This document shows positions 23,207 to 31,439 of a stretch of 64,000 nucleotides of DNA, piece by piece. Position 1 is the first letter of the stretch. Each line of letters begins with the position of its first letter. The translations under genes and the position numbers were made by a program. The stretch is from contig NZ_AUAX01000028.1 of assembly GCF_000428945.1 (NCBI RefSeq), positions 59,977 through 123,976 of the forward strand. Reading direction: 5' to 3'. The notes below the pieces were generated by a model. That model saw only the letters and a program-made list of their open reading frames with translations. It was not told where the DNA came from and searched no databases. The DNA is from Hamadaea tsunoensis DSM 44101 (GTDB lineage Bacteria > Actinomycetota > Actinomycetes > Mycobacteriales > Micromonosporaceae).

Positions 23207-24474
23207 CTTCCGAACTCGCCGTGACCCCCGAACCCGCAGTGACCAGTGCCGCGGCGCAGCCTTACGACGTCTGCTTCGCCGTCACCTACTACGCGCCCTA
23301 CGTGAGCGGCCTGACCGAGGTCGTCCGCGTGGTCGCCGAGGGCCTCGCCGCCCGCGGCCGCCGGGTCGCCGTCGTCGCCGCGCGCCACGACCCGGACCTT
23401 CCCCTCCACGAGGTACGCGAGGGCGTGGAGGTCTTCCGCACCCCCGTCGCCGCCGCCGTCAACCGCGGTCTCGTCAGCCCTTCGTTCGTCCCGACGGTAC
23501 GCCGGATCGCCCGCCGGTCCCGCGTACTCAACCTGCACCTGCCGCTGCTCGAAGCCGGGGCGATCGCGCTGGGCATGCGTACGCCGATCGTCTCGACCTA
23601 TCACATCGACCTGTGGCTGCCGCCGAGCCTGGTCGCCCGGCTGGCCACGGCGGCGGTGCGGGTCTCCTCGCGGCTGGCCCTGCGCCGCTCGGCGGCCGTC
23701 GTGGTCAACAGCGACGACCAGGCCGAACACTCCGAGCTGTGGCCGGTCCTGCGGGACAGGGACCGGGAGCCGATCGCGGCGCCCTGCCTCGACCGGCGCG
23801 GCGGGCGACCGTCCTACCGGGAGACCGGCGGCCCGCACATCGGCTTCCTCGGCCGCATCGTGCCGGACAAGGGCCTGCACTACCTGACTGCGGCGTTCTC
23901 CGGCATCGAGGCGTTCGCCGGTATCGAGGATCCCGACGCCCGGCTGCTCATCGGCGGCGACTACCTGACCGTGGCGGGCGGCAGCGGGAGCGTCATCGAA
24001 CACCTGCGGGCAGCCGCCGAACGCGATCCCCGTATCCGCATCCTCGGCCTGCTGCGCGGTCGGCAGATCGACGACTTCTACGCCTCGATCGACGCGTTCG
24101 CGCTACCGTCGGTCGCCGAGTCCTTCGGCATCGTCCAGGTCGAGGCGATGATGTGCGGCGTACCGTCGGTGACCACCGACCTGCCGGGCGGGCGCTATCC
24201 CGTCGCCGCCACCGGAATGGGCGCGATCGTCCCGCCCCGCGACCCCGAACGCCTGCGCGCCGCCCTGCTCGACGTCCTCTCCTGGGACACCGGTACGCGC
24301 GACAAGGGCGCCGCCCGAGCCCGCGAACTGTTCGGTGTGGACAGTTGCCTGGACCGGTACGACGCCCTGTTCCAGCGGCACGGTGCCACCGGTTCGGCCG
24401 CGCCGGTCTCGGCTGCGGGAGTCGCGGCGGTGTCGGCGTCGGCTGCGTCGCCTGGGCTCAGCGCGGAAGGTTGA
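23203..24474 (+). CDS. GT4 family glycosyltransferase
   Basis: 423-residue GT-B enzyme. The N-terminal acceptor domain has FAVTYYAPYVSGLTEVVRVV, a typical GT4 opening. The donor domain carries IGFLGRIVPDKGLHYL, LLIGGDYL and the glutamate-bearing ALPSVAESFGIVQVEAMMCGVPSV, matching the EX7E signature of retaining GT4 enzymes. It probably transfers a hexose or pentose to a lipid-linked acceptor. It overlaps the UbiA-type gene by four bases and so is co-translated with it. The last 40 residues (GSAAPVSAAGVAAVSASA) are low-complexity and not part of the fold. The stop TGA abuts the NADAR gene's stop on the other strand. Confidence 0.9.
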   Translation: MTSELAVTPEPAVTSAAAQPYDVCFAVTYYAPYVSGLTEVVRVVAEGLAARGRRVAVVAARHDPDLPLHEVREGVEVFRTPVAAAVNRGLVSPSFVPTVRRIARRSRVLNLHLPLLEAGAIALGMRTPIVSTYHIDLWLPPSLVARLATAAVRVSSRLALRRSAAVVVNSDDQAEHSELWPVLRDRDREPIAAPCLDRRGGRPSYRETGGPHIGFLGRIVPDKGLHYLTAAFSGIEAFAGIEDPDARLLIGGDYLTVAGGSGSVIEHLRAAAERDPRIRILGLLRGRQIDDFYASIDAFALPSVAESFGIVQVEAMMCGVPSVTTDLPGGRYPVAATGMGAIVPPRDPERLRAALLDVLSWDTGTRDKGAARARELFGVDSCLDRYDALFQRHGATGSAAPVSAAGVAAVSASAASPGLSAEG

Positions 24475-25023
24475 TCACAGCGGCTCGCGGAGCCGTTCCC
24501 GCGTCTCGCCCAGCGCGAATCCCAGCAGGTTCAGCCCTCTCCACCGGGCCGGATCCTGCGCCCGCGGATCGGTCGCCGCGAGTCCGATCCCCCACACCCG
24601 GTCGACCGGACTCGCCTCGACCAGCACCCGGTCCTTCGTACCGAGCAGGAACCGGCGCAGGTCGTCGTGCCGGCCGAACTTGGCCAGGCTGCCCGCGAGG
24701 ACGATCGCGTACCGGTGCTCGTCCCAGGTCCGCTGGTCGAATCCGCGTACCTCCCGGCCGAGCACCTTGGCCTCCTGCGGATGGCGTACGGCGAGGACCC
24801 GGTCCGCGATCTCCCGATCACCGAACAGGGTCGCCTTCGACCACATCATCCAGTGCTCGGCCGTCGCGTACTCGACGTCGTCGACGCTGAAGCGCGCCGG
24901 CCACCACTGGCTCAGGCAGCCGGCGCCGATGCTGCCGTCACGCTGCGGCTGGTGCCCCCAGAAGAACAGGTACTTGACCTTGGTCCCGGCGGCGACCGCA
25001 CGCGCCAGGTCGTCCTTCGTCAC
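24475..25023 (-). CDS. NADAR (YbiA-like) family protein
   Basis: 182-residue NADAR-domain protein. Visible conserved phrases are KYLFFWGHQP, CLSQWWPARFSVDDVEYATAE with a following HWMMWSKA, and WDEHRYAIVLAGSLAKF, with ASPVDRVWGIGL near the C-terminus. The fold is that of YbiA, an N-glycosidase acting on riboflavin-pathway intermediates, and NADAR proteins are also proposed to process ADP-ribose or NAD-related compounds and to take part in phage-related conflicts. I cannot choose between these. There is a single ATG start at 25023. It converges exactly with the GT4 gene: the two stop codons are adjacent. Confidence 0.9.
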   Translation of the reverse strand: MTKDDLARAVAAGTKVKYLFFWGHQPQRDGSIGAGCLSQWWPARFSVDDVEYATAEHWMMWSKATLFGDREIADRVLAVRHPQEAKVLGREVRGFDQRTWDEHRYAIVLAGSLAKFGRHDDLRRFLLGTKDRVLVEASPVDRVWGIGLAATDPRAQDPARWRGLNLLGFALGETRERLREPL

Positions 25024-25241
25024 CTGCGGAGTTTATGCCAGACCGATTGGAAGCCGCCTCGCATTTCGTTTCCTCACACGCCGCTTCGCCCATATCGGAG
25101 GGTCACGGAGAGGTGCTCGGAACTCCGGTCAGGTGCCGGTCCGTCACCGGCAGATGATCTCCTGATGTAGAAGCATGGCGCTTCGACTGCTTGCGTGGGG
25201 CACCCTGGCGAGCGGTCGGATTTCCCCCCTCTCGGCTGCCG

Positions 25242-25272
25242 TGGATCACGCCCGAGCCGCTCCACTGCCGCC
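25242..25272. repeat. intergenic block shared with 57815-57844
   Basis: TGGATCA-G-CCGAGCCG followed by (C)TCCACTGCCGCC occurs here and at 57815-57844 with three differences, including one extra C here. Both copies sit beside an array of TGATC-core motifs. Confidence 0.65.
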
Positions 25273-25329
25273 GATGGTCCGCGATGCGGGAAAGATCTCC
25301 CGGAAACTGGACCGCGGTCACCGGCTTCT

Positions 25330-25476
25330 TGATCGTTTACGGATGAGGCGTCATTTTCAGCCCACAATGCATGATCGTTTACGGTTCTGGAGTGCATATC
25401 GGGCCTCTGGCAACACCTGACGCGTAAATGATCATGCAGTCAGGCGCCGAAATCACACCTCAGCCGTAAACGATCA
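25330..25476. repeat. dyad-symmetric array of 42-bp-phased motifs
   Basis: TGATCGTTTACGG at 25330-25342 and 25372-25384 (starts 42 bp apart). In inverted orientation GCGTAAATGATCA lies at 25422-25434 and CCGTAAACGATCA at 25464-25476 (again 42 bp apart). Inner and outer pairs are mirror images about 25403, and the flanking bases also pair imperfectly, so the whole 147 bp is an imperfect inverted repeat with arms of about 70 bp. Confidence 0.75.
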
Positions 25477-25730
25477 GGGCGTCAGTGATCGCGTCTCATG
25501 GGCCGGATAGTCGTTCCCGCACCGCGGGCAACAGGGGGCGATGGCGCGGGTCGCGCGTGATCGACTGCGGCGGGGACGTCGAAATCCTCCCAGACCCAAG
25601 ATCGAAAGCGCCTCGGATGCAGATGGCGGGCCGAGGCTGCACCTCCGCCGCAATCGATCTAGGGCGAGAGTGCGAAATGACATCCCAGCCGTTGTCGATC
25701 ATCAGCCGGCGAGCGTCCGAAGCGTCCATA

Positions 25731-25788
25731 TCGGACAGTTGTGATAAAGGCCAGGGGCGCAGGGGAGAGTTGATATCGACGAACCCGA
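25731..25788. repeat. truncated copy of the 57-58 kb inverted element
   Basis: TCGGACAGTTGTGATAAAGG then CCAGG, followed within 20 bases by GATATCGACGAACCCG. The same two end blocks frame the 170-190 bp copies at 57326-57514 and 58026-58196, but here the middle is missing. Confidence 0.55.
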
Positions 25789-26013
25789 GCCACGTCCGGG
25801 ATGTCCCCGCACCAATACGGCGACTGTGATCAATGCGCTGATCCCTGAAACGCGTACCGGACAACAGCCACGAACGATCATGACAGCCGTGACAGTTCCC
25901 CGCGCATGCGGCCGGAGAACCATACATGGCCAGGATCGCGTCAGCCGGAGCCGCAACGCGTGTCACCGCCGGAAAGGAAGGAGACCGACCAAGGGGTGTC
26001 AGGTGGAACCTGG

Positions 26014-26319
26014 ATGGCACCATGGCTGCCTATGGAGGGCAACGTAGGCCACTGGCACGCCATCGTCGAGGACAACGCCGGCAGCGGCCAATACGCCCGT
26101 TGGCGGATCGCGAGGACCGTCGACCTCGGCCCCGACCGTGCACCGGCCCTGGCCGGCGCGCAGCAGATCGCCGCGACGTACAACCCGCCGCATCCGTGGC
26201 GGCCGCAGTGGCGCCAGGTCTACGAGCACGGCGAGGACGGCTGGCTGGTCGTCGTCGTGGGTTCGATGAGCACCTCCCACTTCCGCGTCTCGCTGGTACG
26301 CCTAATCTCCCAGCACTGA
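26014..26319 (+). CDS. hypothetical protein (101 aa)
   Basis: Small soluble protein of about 101 residues, unrecognised but coherent: GHWHAIVEDNAGSGQYARWR, then AALAGAQQIA-like helix and WRPQWRQVYEHGEDGWLVVV, ending in SHFRVSLVRLISQH. The alternating aromatic/charged pattern looks like a small beta-rich fold. ATG 26014 has AGGTGG seven bases upstream and is preferred; an in-frame ATG at 26032 is an alternative. Its stop codon lies in the first unit of a five-copy tandem array that continues to the stop of the convergent gene. Confidence 0.6.
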   Translation: MAPWLPMEGNVGHWHAIVEDNAGSGQYARWRIARTVDLGPDRAPALAGAQQIAATYNPPHPWRPQWRQVYEHGEDGWLVVVVGSMSTSHFRVSLVRLISQH

Positions 26320-26406
26320 GCGGTGTCTCCCAGCACTGAGCAACGTCTCCCAGCACTGAGCAGCGCCTTCCAGCACCGAGCAACGTCTCCCAGCACCGAG
26401 CGGCGT
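26307..26406. repeat. five-copy 20-bp tandem array between convergent stops
   Basis: Units start at 26307, 26327, 26347, 26367 and 26387, consensus CTCCCAGCACTGAGCAACGT with 0-5 mismatches. The first unit contains the stop of the plus-strand gene; the last ends exactly at the first base of the minus-strand gene's stop codon. Confidence 0.85.
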
Positions 26407-26963
26407 CACGTCCCGTCCGGCCACCTGTCGTCGAGGTAGGCGGCCACCAGCGCGGCGTGCGACAGCGGCGTACGCGGATCGGCCGGGTCGCCGTTCGTCG
26501 TGTAGTCGAGCAGCACGAGGTCGCCGTCCCGGCCACGCGACCGGAGCAGTTCGACGACGTCGTGCGCCGGACCGTCGAGAACCTGGCGGTACACCGGCAG
26601 GTAGATCAGCCGCCGGGCGTCGAGATAGTCGAGAACGTCCTCGCCGTGCAGGCCTCGGCGGTGGCCGACGATCGGGCCGAGGGTACGCGCGGATCGCTTG
26701 ATCCCGGTCATACGCGTCTGCGTCAGCTTGGCCGGATCGACGTCGGCGTCCCGGAACACCTTCAGCCCCTGCCAGATGCCCTCGACCGAGGTGCCGGTGA
26801 CGCCCGGCGTGAACGGCACCGGGATGCCGCCGTGCGGGAAGAACGGGCTCAGGCGCACCCAGGGCTCGGCGGCGCGCGACGTCACGTCGATCACCGCCGC
26901 GCCCGGATACGCCGCCGCGAGCGACTTCTCACCACGCCGCCGATGGGCGACGAATACCGTCAT
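26406..26963 (-). CDS. DUF6939-like hypothetical protein
   Basis: 185 residues beginning MTVFVAHRRRGEKSLAAAYP. Other conserved-looking parts are VIDVTSRAAEPWVRLSPFFP with HGGIPVPF following, GTSVEGIWQGLKVF, and a C-terminal VYRQVLDGPAHDVVELLR. I recognise the layout as the actinobacterial DUF6939 group (small soluble proteins of unknown activity), with moderate confidence in that name. The start ATG 26963 is the best of several in-frame choices because upstream readings are basic and unlike the rest. It is convergent with the small gene at 26014 and separated from it only by the tandem array. Confidence 0.7.
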   Translation of the reverse strand: MTVFVAHRRRGEKSLAAAYPGAAVIDVTSRAAEPWVRLSPFFPHGGIPVPFTPGVTGTSVEGIWQGLKVFRDADVDPAKLTQTRMTGIKRSARTLGPIVGHRRGLHGEDVLDYLDARRLIYLPVYRQVLDGPAHDVVELLRSRGRDGDLVLLDYTTNGDPADPRTPLSHAALVAAYLDDRWPDGT

Positions 26964-27112
26964 GAAAACTCCCCCCGGAGTCGCGAGCATCGTCGCAGAG
27001 GCGTATGACATTTCCGGTCGGCCCCGGTAACAGGCCTGCAACGGGGTGGCGGGACGCAGCCGACCGTCCCTGTTCGACGTCGCCGGGACCGGCGTCGGGG
27101 ACAATGGGCGGC

Positions 27113-28078
27113 ATGGCGTTGTCCACCGCGTTCACCGATCTGCTCGGCGTCCCGCATCCGATCGTCCTCGCGCCGATGGGCGGTTCCGCCGGCGGGGCGC
27201 TGGCGGCGGCCGTCTCGCGCGGCGGCGGGCTCGGTCTCGTCGGTGCGGGCACCGGTGATCCGGGCTGGCTCGACCGCGAACTGACGATCGTCGCGTCCAA
27301 CACCGATCAGCCGTGGGGCGTCGGCTTCCTCACCTGGGGTGTCACGCTGGACGCGGTCGAGCGCGCGCTCGCGTACCGGCCGCGGGCCGTGCTCTTCTCG
27401 TTCGGCGACCCGTCCCCGTTCCTCGCCCCCGTACGCCGGTCCGGCGCGACCGTCATCGTCCAGGTCACGACCATCGACGAGGCACGGCTGGCGGTCGGGA
27501 TCGGCGCCGACGTCATCGTCGCGCAGGGTACCGAGGCCGGCGGTCACGGTGCTCGCCACGGCCGCTCGACACTGCCGTTCGTCCCGGCCGTCGTGGACCT
27601 CGCCGGGCCCGTGCCCGTGCTGGCGGCCGGTGGCATCGCGGACGGCCGGGGAGTGGCGGCCGCCCTGGCTCTCGGTGCCGCCGGCGCCCTCATCGGTACG
27701 CGTTTCCAAGCCACCGTCGAATCCCTCGTCGATCCGCGGGCCGCCCAGGCGATCGTCGACGGCCGGGGCGAGGACACCGTGCGCAACGGCGTCCTGGACA
27801 TCGTGCGCGGATCGGCGTGGCCGTCCCGCTACACGTCGCGTACGCTCGGCCATCCGCATCTCGACCGGTGGCGCGGCCGCGAGGACGAACTGCCGGGCAA
27901 CACCGAGGCCCGTCAGTCCTATGAGGACGACAAGGCGGCCGGCGTCATCCCCGCCCTGCCGATCTGGGCCGGTGAGGCGGTGGATCTCGTCACCGACCGG
28001 CCGTCGGCGGCGGAACTGGTCGCCCGCATCGCCCACGACGCGGAGTCCGTGCTGCACCGGCTGGTCCAGCCCCGCTGA
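27113..28078 (+). CDS. nitronate monooxygenase family flavoprotein
   Basis: 321-residue TIM-barrel flavin enzyme. Landmarks are HPIVLAPMGGSAGGALAAAVS near the N-terminus, GTEAGGHGARHGRSTLPFVP (catalytic histidine region, HG-type) and PVLAAGGIADGRG and ALGAAGALIGTRF for FMN phosphate binding. Nitronate monooxygenases use FMN and oxygen to oxidise alkyl nitronates; related enoyl-reductase-like members also exist. The start is ATG 27113, with ATG 27104 an equal alternative. It is followed 22 bp later by the hypothetical gene at 28100 on the same strand, so the two may be co-transcribed. Confidence 0.9.
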   Translation: MALSTAFTDLLGVPHPIVLAPMGGSAGGALAAAVSRGGGLGLVGAGTGDPGWLDRELTIVASNTDQPWGVGFLTWGVTLDAVERALAYRPRAVLFSFGDPSPFLAPVRRSGATVIVQVTTIDEARLAVGIGADVIVAQGTEAGGHGARHGRSTLPFVPAVVDLAGPVPVLAAGGIADGRGVAAALALGAAGALIGTRFQATVESLVDPRAAQAIVDGRGEDTVRNGVLDIVRGSAWPSRYTSRTLGHPHLDRWRGREDELPGNTEARQSYEDDKAAGVIPALPIWAGEAVDLVTDRPSAAELVARIAHDAESVLHRLVQPR

Positions 28079-28099
28079 GCGTACAAGGGCAGGGGTTGA

Positions 28100-28978
28100 A
28101 TGAGTGCCTTCTCGGTCGACAGCGTGGGGCTGGAGCGTGCGCCGTTCCCGCTGAGCTTCAGCGTCCGTGAGGACGCGGGCTGTCACGTGGTCCACGCCAC
28201 GGCGGCGCAGGCGGAGGAGCTCGCGGACATCCTGGCCCGCGCAGCCGGGGGCCCGGCCGGGGGCACGATCGTGGTCACCGAGGTCGCGACCAACAGCTTC
28301 CTGGACGAGCGGTACGAGCAGTGGCCGGTGTCGCGGATCGCCGCGGAGCAGGGAGTCACCTGCACGGTGCACGAGTTCGGGGCGCTCTCCACCGGAGTCT
28401 TCGGACTCGGCACCGAGGCCCTTATCCTGCGGCCTGACGATCTCGGCGCCTTCCTCGCCGGCTGGTCGCCGTACGAACTGACGCTCGTGGGCCTGCCCGG
28501 TACGCCGACCACGGAAGACCTGGACGAAATGGGACTGGCCATCGGCATCGCGGATCACAGCCTCGCCAATCACGGCCGGGCGATCCTGCCGACCCTGCCC
28601 GGCTGCCGCCTCTGGTACTCCGGCCACGACGACTGCTACGTCTGGCTGGAATGCGTCGATCCGGCGGTCCCGCCGGCGATCCTCAGCCGTCTCCTGGCCC
28701 TGATGGCAGGCTCCGCCCTCACCGACGACACCAACGAAAGCACCAACAGCACCGACGGCACGGAGACGCACATCCCGGACGCGGACCACGCGATCGCCAC
28801 GGCGCTGATCGAGGAGAACCCCCGCTGGGTCGGCTCGCTCGCCGCCGCGACCGGAAACGAGGTGACCATCCAGCTGTCCGCGACCGCGGCACCCTGGCGG
28901 CTCGGCGACAAGTTGCCGGCCCGCGTCGATCGCACCGTCCGATACGACCGCACGACCACCAGCTGGCGCGCTCATTGA
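28100..28978 (+). CDS. hypothetical protein (292 aa)
   Basis: 292-residue soluble protein, unrecognised. The first two thirds read as a mixed alpha/beta domain (FVREDAGCHVVHATAAQAEELAD, then GTIVVTEVATNSFLDERYEQW and GCRLWYSGHDDCYVWLE). A threonine/asparagine-rich linker (DDTNESTNSTDGTE) joins a short C-terminal beta region. No signal peptide or membrane helix. It lies 22 bp after the nitronate monooxygenase gene. The tryptophan- and cysteine-bearing WYSGHDDCYVWLE phrase is the most distinctive part. Function unknown. Confidence 0.65.
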   Translation: MSAFSVDSVGLERAPFPLSFSVREDAGCHVVHATAAQAEELADILARAAGGPAGGTIVVTEVATNSFLDERYEQWPVSRIAAEQGVTCTVHEFGALSTGVFGLGTEALILRPDDLGAFLAGWSPYELTLVGLPGTPTTEDLDEMGLAIGIADHSLANHGRAILPTLPGCRLWYSGHDDCYVWLECVDPAVPPAILSRLLALMAGSALTDDTNESTNSTDGTETHIPDADHAIATALIEENPRWVGSLAAATGNEVTIQLSATAAPWRLGDKLPARVDRTVRYDRTTTSWRAH

Positions 28979-29127
28979 CCGGGCGGTGACCCCGCCGACG
29001 TCGGTGGGCACCCCTCCGGAGCTGTCCTCGTATCCGGTCGGCGCCGCGACGCGTATTCCCGCATGACGGAAAAACCACGACGGCGCGCAAGCGGAGAAGG
29101 GGGTGAAGCTCCTCAAAGGGGGAAGCT

Positions 29128-30357
29128 CTACGCGGGAAGCGGTTCCGCATGCGCGATATGAGTGAGCTCTCCCCAGAGGAGGACCACGAAGCAGGCCGAT
29201 CCCGCGAACGCGAACCAGAACGGCGCCGTCACCCCGAAGTGCGTGGCCAGCACACCGCCGAGCGCCGAGCCCACCACGAGACCTCCGTAGACGCTGATGG
29301 TGTTGACGCTGTTGACCCGCCCCTGGAGTTCGCTGGGCACCGCGCGCTGCCGGACCGTGATCGACGTCGTCCCCCAGATGAACGCGTGCGCGCCGAACAC
29401 GAACATGATGACGCACGCGGCCCAGGGCGAGGTGGTCACCGCGAGCGCGCCGTGGGTGAGCGTCTCGATGATGAGGCCGACGCGCATGATGTTGCCGAGG
29501 CTGACCCGGCGGGTGATCCAGCCGTACGAGACCGTGCCGAGCAGGCCGCCGACGGCGCTGACGGTGGTGAGCAGGCCGAATCCGACGGCGCCGAGGCCGA
29601 GCCGGCGTTCGGCGTAGATGACCAGGACCGACCAGGCGGCGCCGAAGGTCACGTTGAAGATGAGGATCGTCAGGGCCAGCGTACGCACGGCCGCGTGGTG
29701 CAGCACCCACCGGAAGCCCTCGGCGATGTCCTGGCGCAGCGGCGTACGCCGTTCCCGCTCGTGCGGCGGCAGCACCACGCGGGTGACCATGAGCAGCCCG
29801 GCCAGGACGAGCACGGTCTCCCCCGCGAACGGCCACGTGCGCCCGACCGCGAACAGCGCGGCCCCGATGGGCGGCCCGAGGAGCTGGTTGAGCGTGATGA
29901 AGCCGGTCTGCAGGCGGGCGTTGGCGGTCGCGAGGTCGTCGCGGTGCACGAGCATCGGCGTCAGCGTCGAGGAGGTGCTGTCGGCGAAGACCTCGGTCGT
30001 CGCGAGCAGTCCCAGCCCCAGCAGCACCAGGACCGGCGTGGCCGCCCCGGTGACGAGCAATGCGACGAGGCCGGCGAGGACCACGACGCGTACGAGGTTG
30101 GCCGACAGGACGATCCGCCTGCGGTTCAGCCGGTCGGACAGCGCGCCCGCGTACAGGCCGAAGACCAGGGGCGGCGCCCAGCGCAGCAGCGCGGCCATCG
30201 AGATCAGCGCCGGGCTCGTCGTCACCGACGCCATCAGCAGCGGCCCCGCGGCCACCGCGATGCCGTCACCCAGGTTGGTCGACCAGGAAGACCCCAGCAG
30301 CCAGCGGAAGTCGCGCCCCAGCCGGGCCGGCAGGATCGCCTCGGTCACCCTCGTCAC
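29128..30357 (-). CDS. MFS transporter (MFS_3, drug/siderophore-exporter-like)
   Basis: 409 residues with twelve predicted helices. The helix 2-3 loop carries GALSDRLNRRRIVL, the MFS signature, and TPMLVHRDDLATANARLQ and AVPSELQGRVNSV match the MFS_3 (EntS-like) exporters that expel siderophores or macrolides. Cargo is unknown. The start is the GTG at 30357; a second in-frame GTG two codons on is possible. It is divergent from the membrane protein at 30458. No adjacent regulator is evident. Confidence 0.9.
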   Translation of the reverse strand: MTRVTEAILPARLGRDFRWLLGSSWSTNLGDGIAVAAGPLLMASVTTSPALISMAALLRWAPPLVFGLYAGALSDRLNRRRIVLSANLVRVVVLAGLVALLVTGAATPVLVLLGLGLLATTEVFADSTSSTLTPMLVHRDDLATANARLQTGFITLNQLLGPPIGAALFAVGRTWPFAGETVLVLAGLLMVTRVVLPPHERERRTPLRQDIAEGFRWVLHHAAVRTLALTILIFNVTFGAAWSVLVIYAERRLGLGAVGFGLLTTVSAVGGLLGTVSYGWITRRVSLGNIMRVGLIIETLTHGALAVTTSPWAACVIMFVFGAHAFIWGTTSITVRQRAVPSELQGRVNSVNTISVYGGLVVGSALGGVLATHFGVTAPFWFAFAGSACFVVLLWGELTHIAHAEPLPA

Positions 30358-30457
30358 AAGATCGAGACCCTATGCCTGTACGCGTCCCGGCCGCAACGCA
30401 TTACCATCGCGGTCGCCCCCCTCGCCCGCCCCTCGCCCGCACTTCCAGGAGACTCCA

Positions 30458-31393
30458 TTGACGACGGAACAGATGGTCGAGGCTCATTCCCCGTCTGCGG
30501 ATCCCCTGCGTACTGATCCCCTGCGTACGGATCCCCCGCGTACCGACGCCGACGGCGAGCTGCGGGCGGTCGGCGACTACCGGCTGATCGCGCTGCTCGT
30601 CGGGGCCTGCGCGACCGGCGTCGTGGCCTGGTACAACCCCGACCGGCTGGCGTCGGACACCGATCAGCACAACCGCTGGGTGATCTACGCCATGATCGCC
30701 GTGGTGCTCGGGGCGGCCGCCGGTGAGGCGTTCGGCTTCGGCATCGCCCGGTGGCGCGAGCTGCGGGCGATCCGCCGCGTACGCCTGATCGAGGTGCTGC
30801 CGATGGTCACCGCCGTGATCGGGGCGGCCGCGGTGCTGCTCTGGGTGGCGCCGCAGTTCGTCGGGGACAACGTGGTCACCTCCCGGGGCTGGCTGATGAC
30901 CCTGGTCGCGGTCGTCGGCGTGCTGCCGACCGCCGCCGCCCTGGCCACGATCCAGCGGGTCGCCCGGCGGCCGCTGCCCGGCTCGATCGGTGCGCAACTG
31001 GCGATGCTGATGCACCTGCGGCGTACGCTCGCCCGCCTGCTCAACCAGCTCGGCCTGATCGTCATCCTGGTGATGGCGGTCAACGGGGCCGCCTGGGCCG
31101 ACAATCAGGCCCACAACGCCGCCCTGTTCTCCGGTGCGGTGGGTTCCCTGGTCGTCGGCGTCATGTACGTGCCGGCCGCGACGACGCTGCGCCGCCGGGC
31201 CGCCACGTTCGTCGCCCGCAACTTCTCCCTCGACGCCGCCGAGCCGGCCGGGCTGCTGGCGGCCGCCGAGGATCAGGCCAAGCTGGAGAAGCTGCTCGGC
31301 CTGGACCAGACGACGTTCAGTGAGATGAAGGCCGGCCTGGTGATCCTCACGCCGTTCGTCGCGAGCGCCCTGTCGACCTTCATCGACCTCTGA
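30458..31393 (+). CDS. six-helix membrane protein with TTG start
   Basis: 311 residues with about six membrane helices (LIALLVGACATGVVAWY, WVIYAMIAVVLGAAAGEAFGF, VLPMVTAVIGAAAVLLWVAP, WLMTLVAVVGVLPTAAALA, LGLIVILVMAVNGAAW, VGSLVVGVMYVPAA) and a soluble tail. The unrecognised tail has helices KLEKLLGLDQTTFSEMKAG. TTG 30458 is chosen because AGGAGA lies five bases upstream; ATG 30473 lacks a site. The N-terminus holds a 14-bp-scale repeat, visible as DPLRTDPLRTDPPRTD, which is probably slippage-generated. Function unknown; no named family. Confidence 0.75.
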   Translation: MTTEQMVEAHSPSADPLRTDPLRTDPPRTDADGELRAVGDYRLIALLVGACATGVVAWYNPDRLASDTDQHNRWVIYAMIAVVLGAAAGEAFGFGIARWRELRAIRRVRLIEVLPMVTAVIGAAAVLLWVAPQFVGDNVVTSRGWLMTLVAVVGVLPTAAALATIQRVARRPLPGSIGAQLAMLMHLRRTLARLLNQLGLIVILVMAVNGAAWADNQAHNAALFSGAVGSLVVGVMYVPAATTLRRRAATFVARNFSLDAAEPAGLLAAAEDQAKLEKLLGLDQTTFSEMKAGLVILTPFVASALSTFIDL

Positions 31394-31439
31394 TCGGCGT
31401 CGCCGGCACCGGAACCGGTCACGGCAGCGTCCGCCGATC

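Larger units (their letters stand above)
25024..26013. other. gene-free repeat-bearing intergenic region
   Basis: Almost 1 kb without a convincing gene; the ORFs here have no coherent composition. It contains a conserved block shared with the 57.8-kb region (25242-25272), the dyad-symmetric array of TGATCGTTTACG motifs (25330-25476), and a shortened copy of the inverted element of the 57-58 kb region (25731-25788). It is AT-richer than the flanking genes in places. Confidence 0.6.

Noticed and set aside
16469..24474. secondary-metabolite gene cluster driven by the SARP
   Set aside because: No polyketide, nonribosomal peptide, terpene or tailoring core enzyme is present; the genes around the SARP fit envelope-glycan assembly better.
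25496..26023. 175-codon minus-strand ORF at 25.5-26.0 kb
   Set aside because: Composition is random-looking and it covers intergenic repeats and the start of the small plus-strand gene; no start site or family signal.
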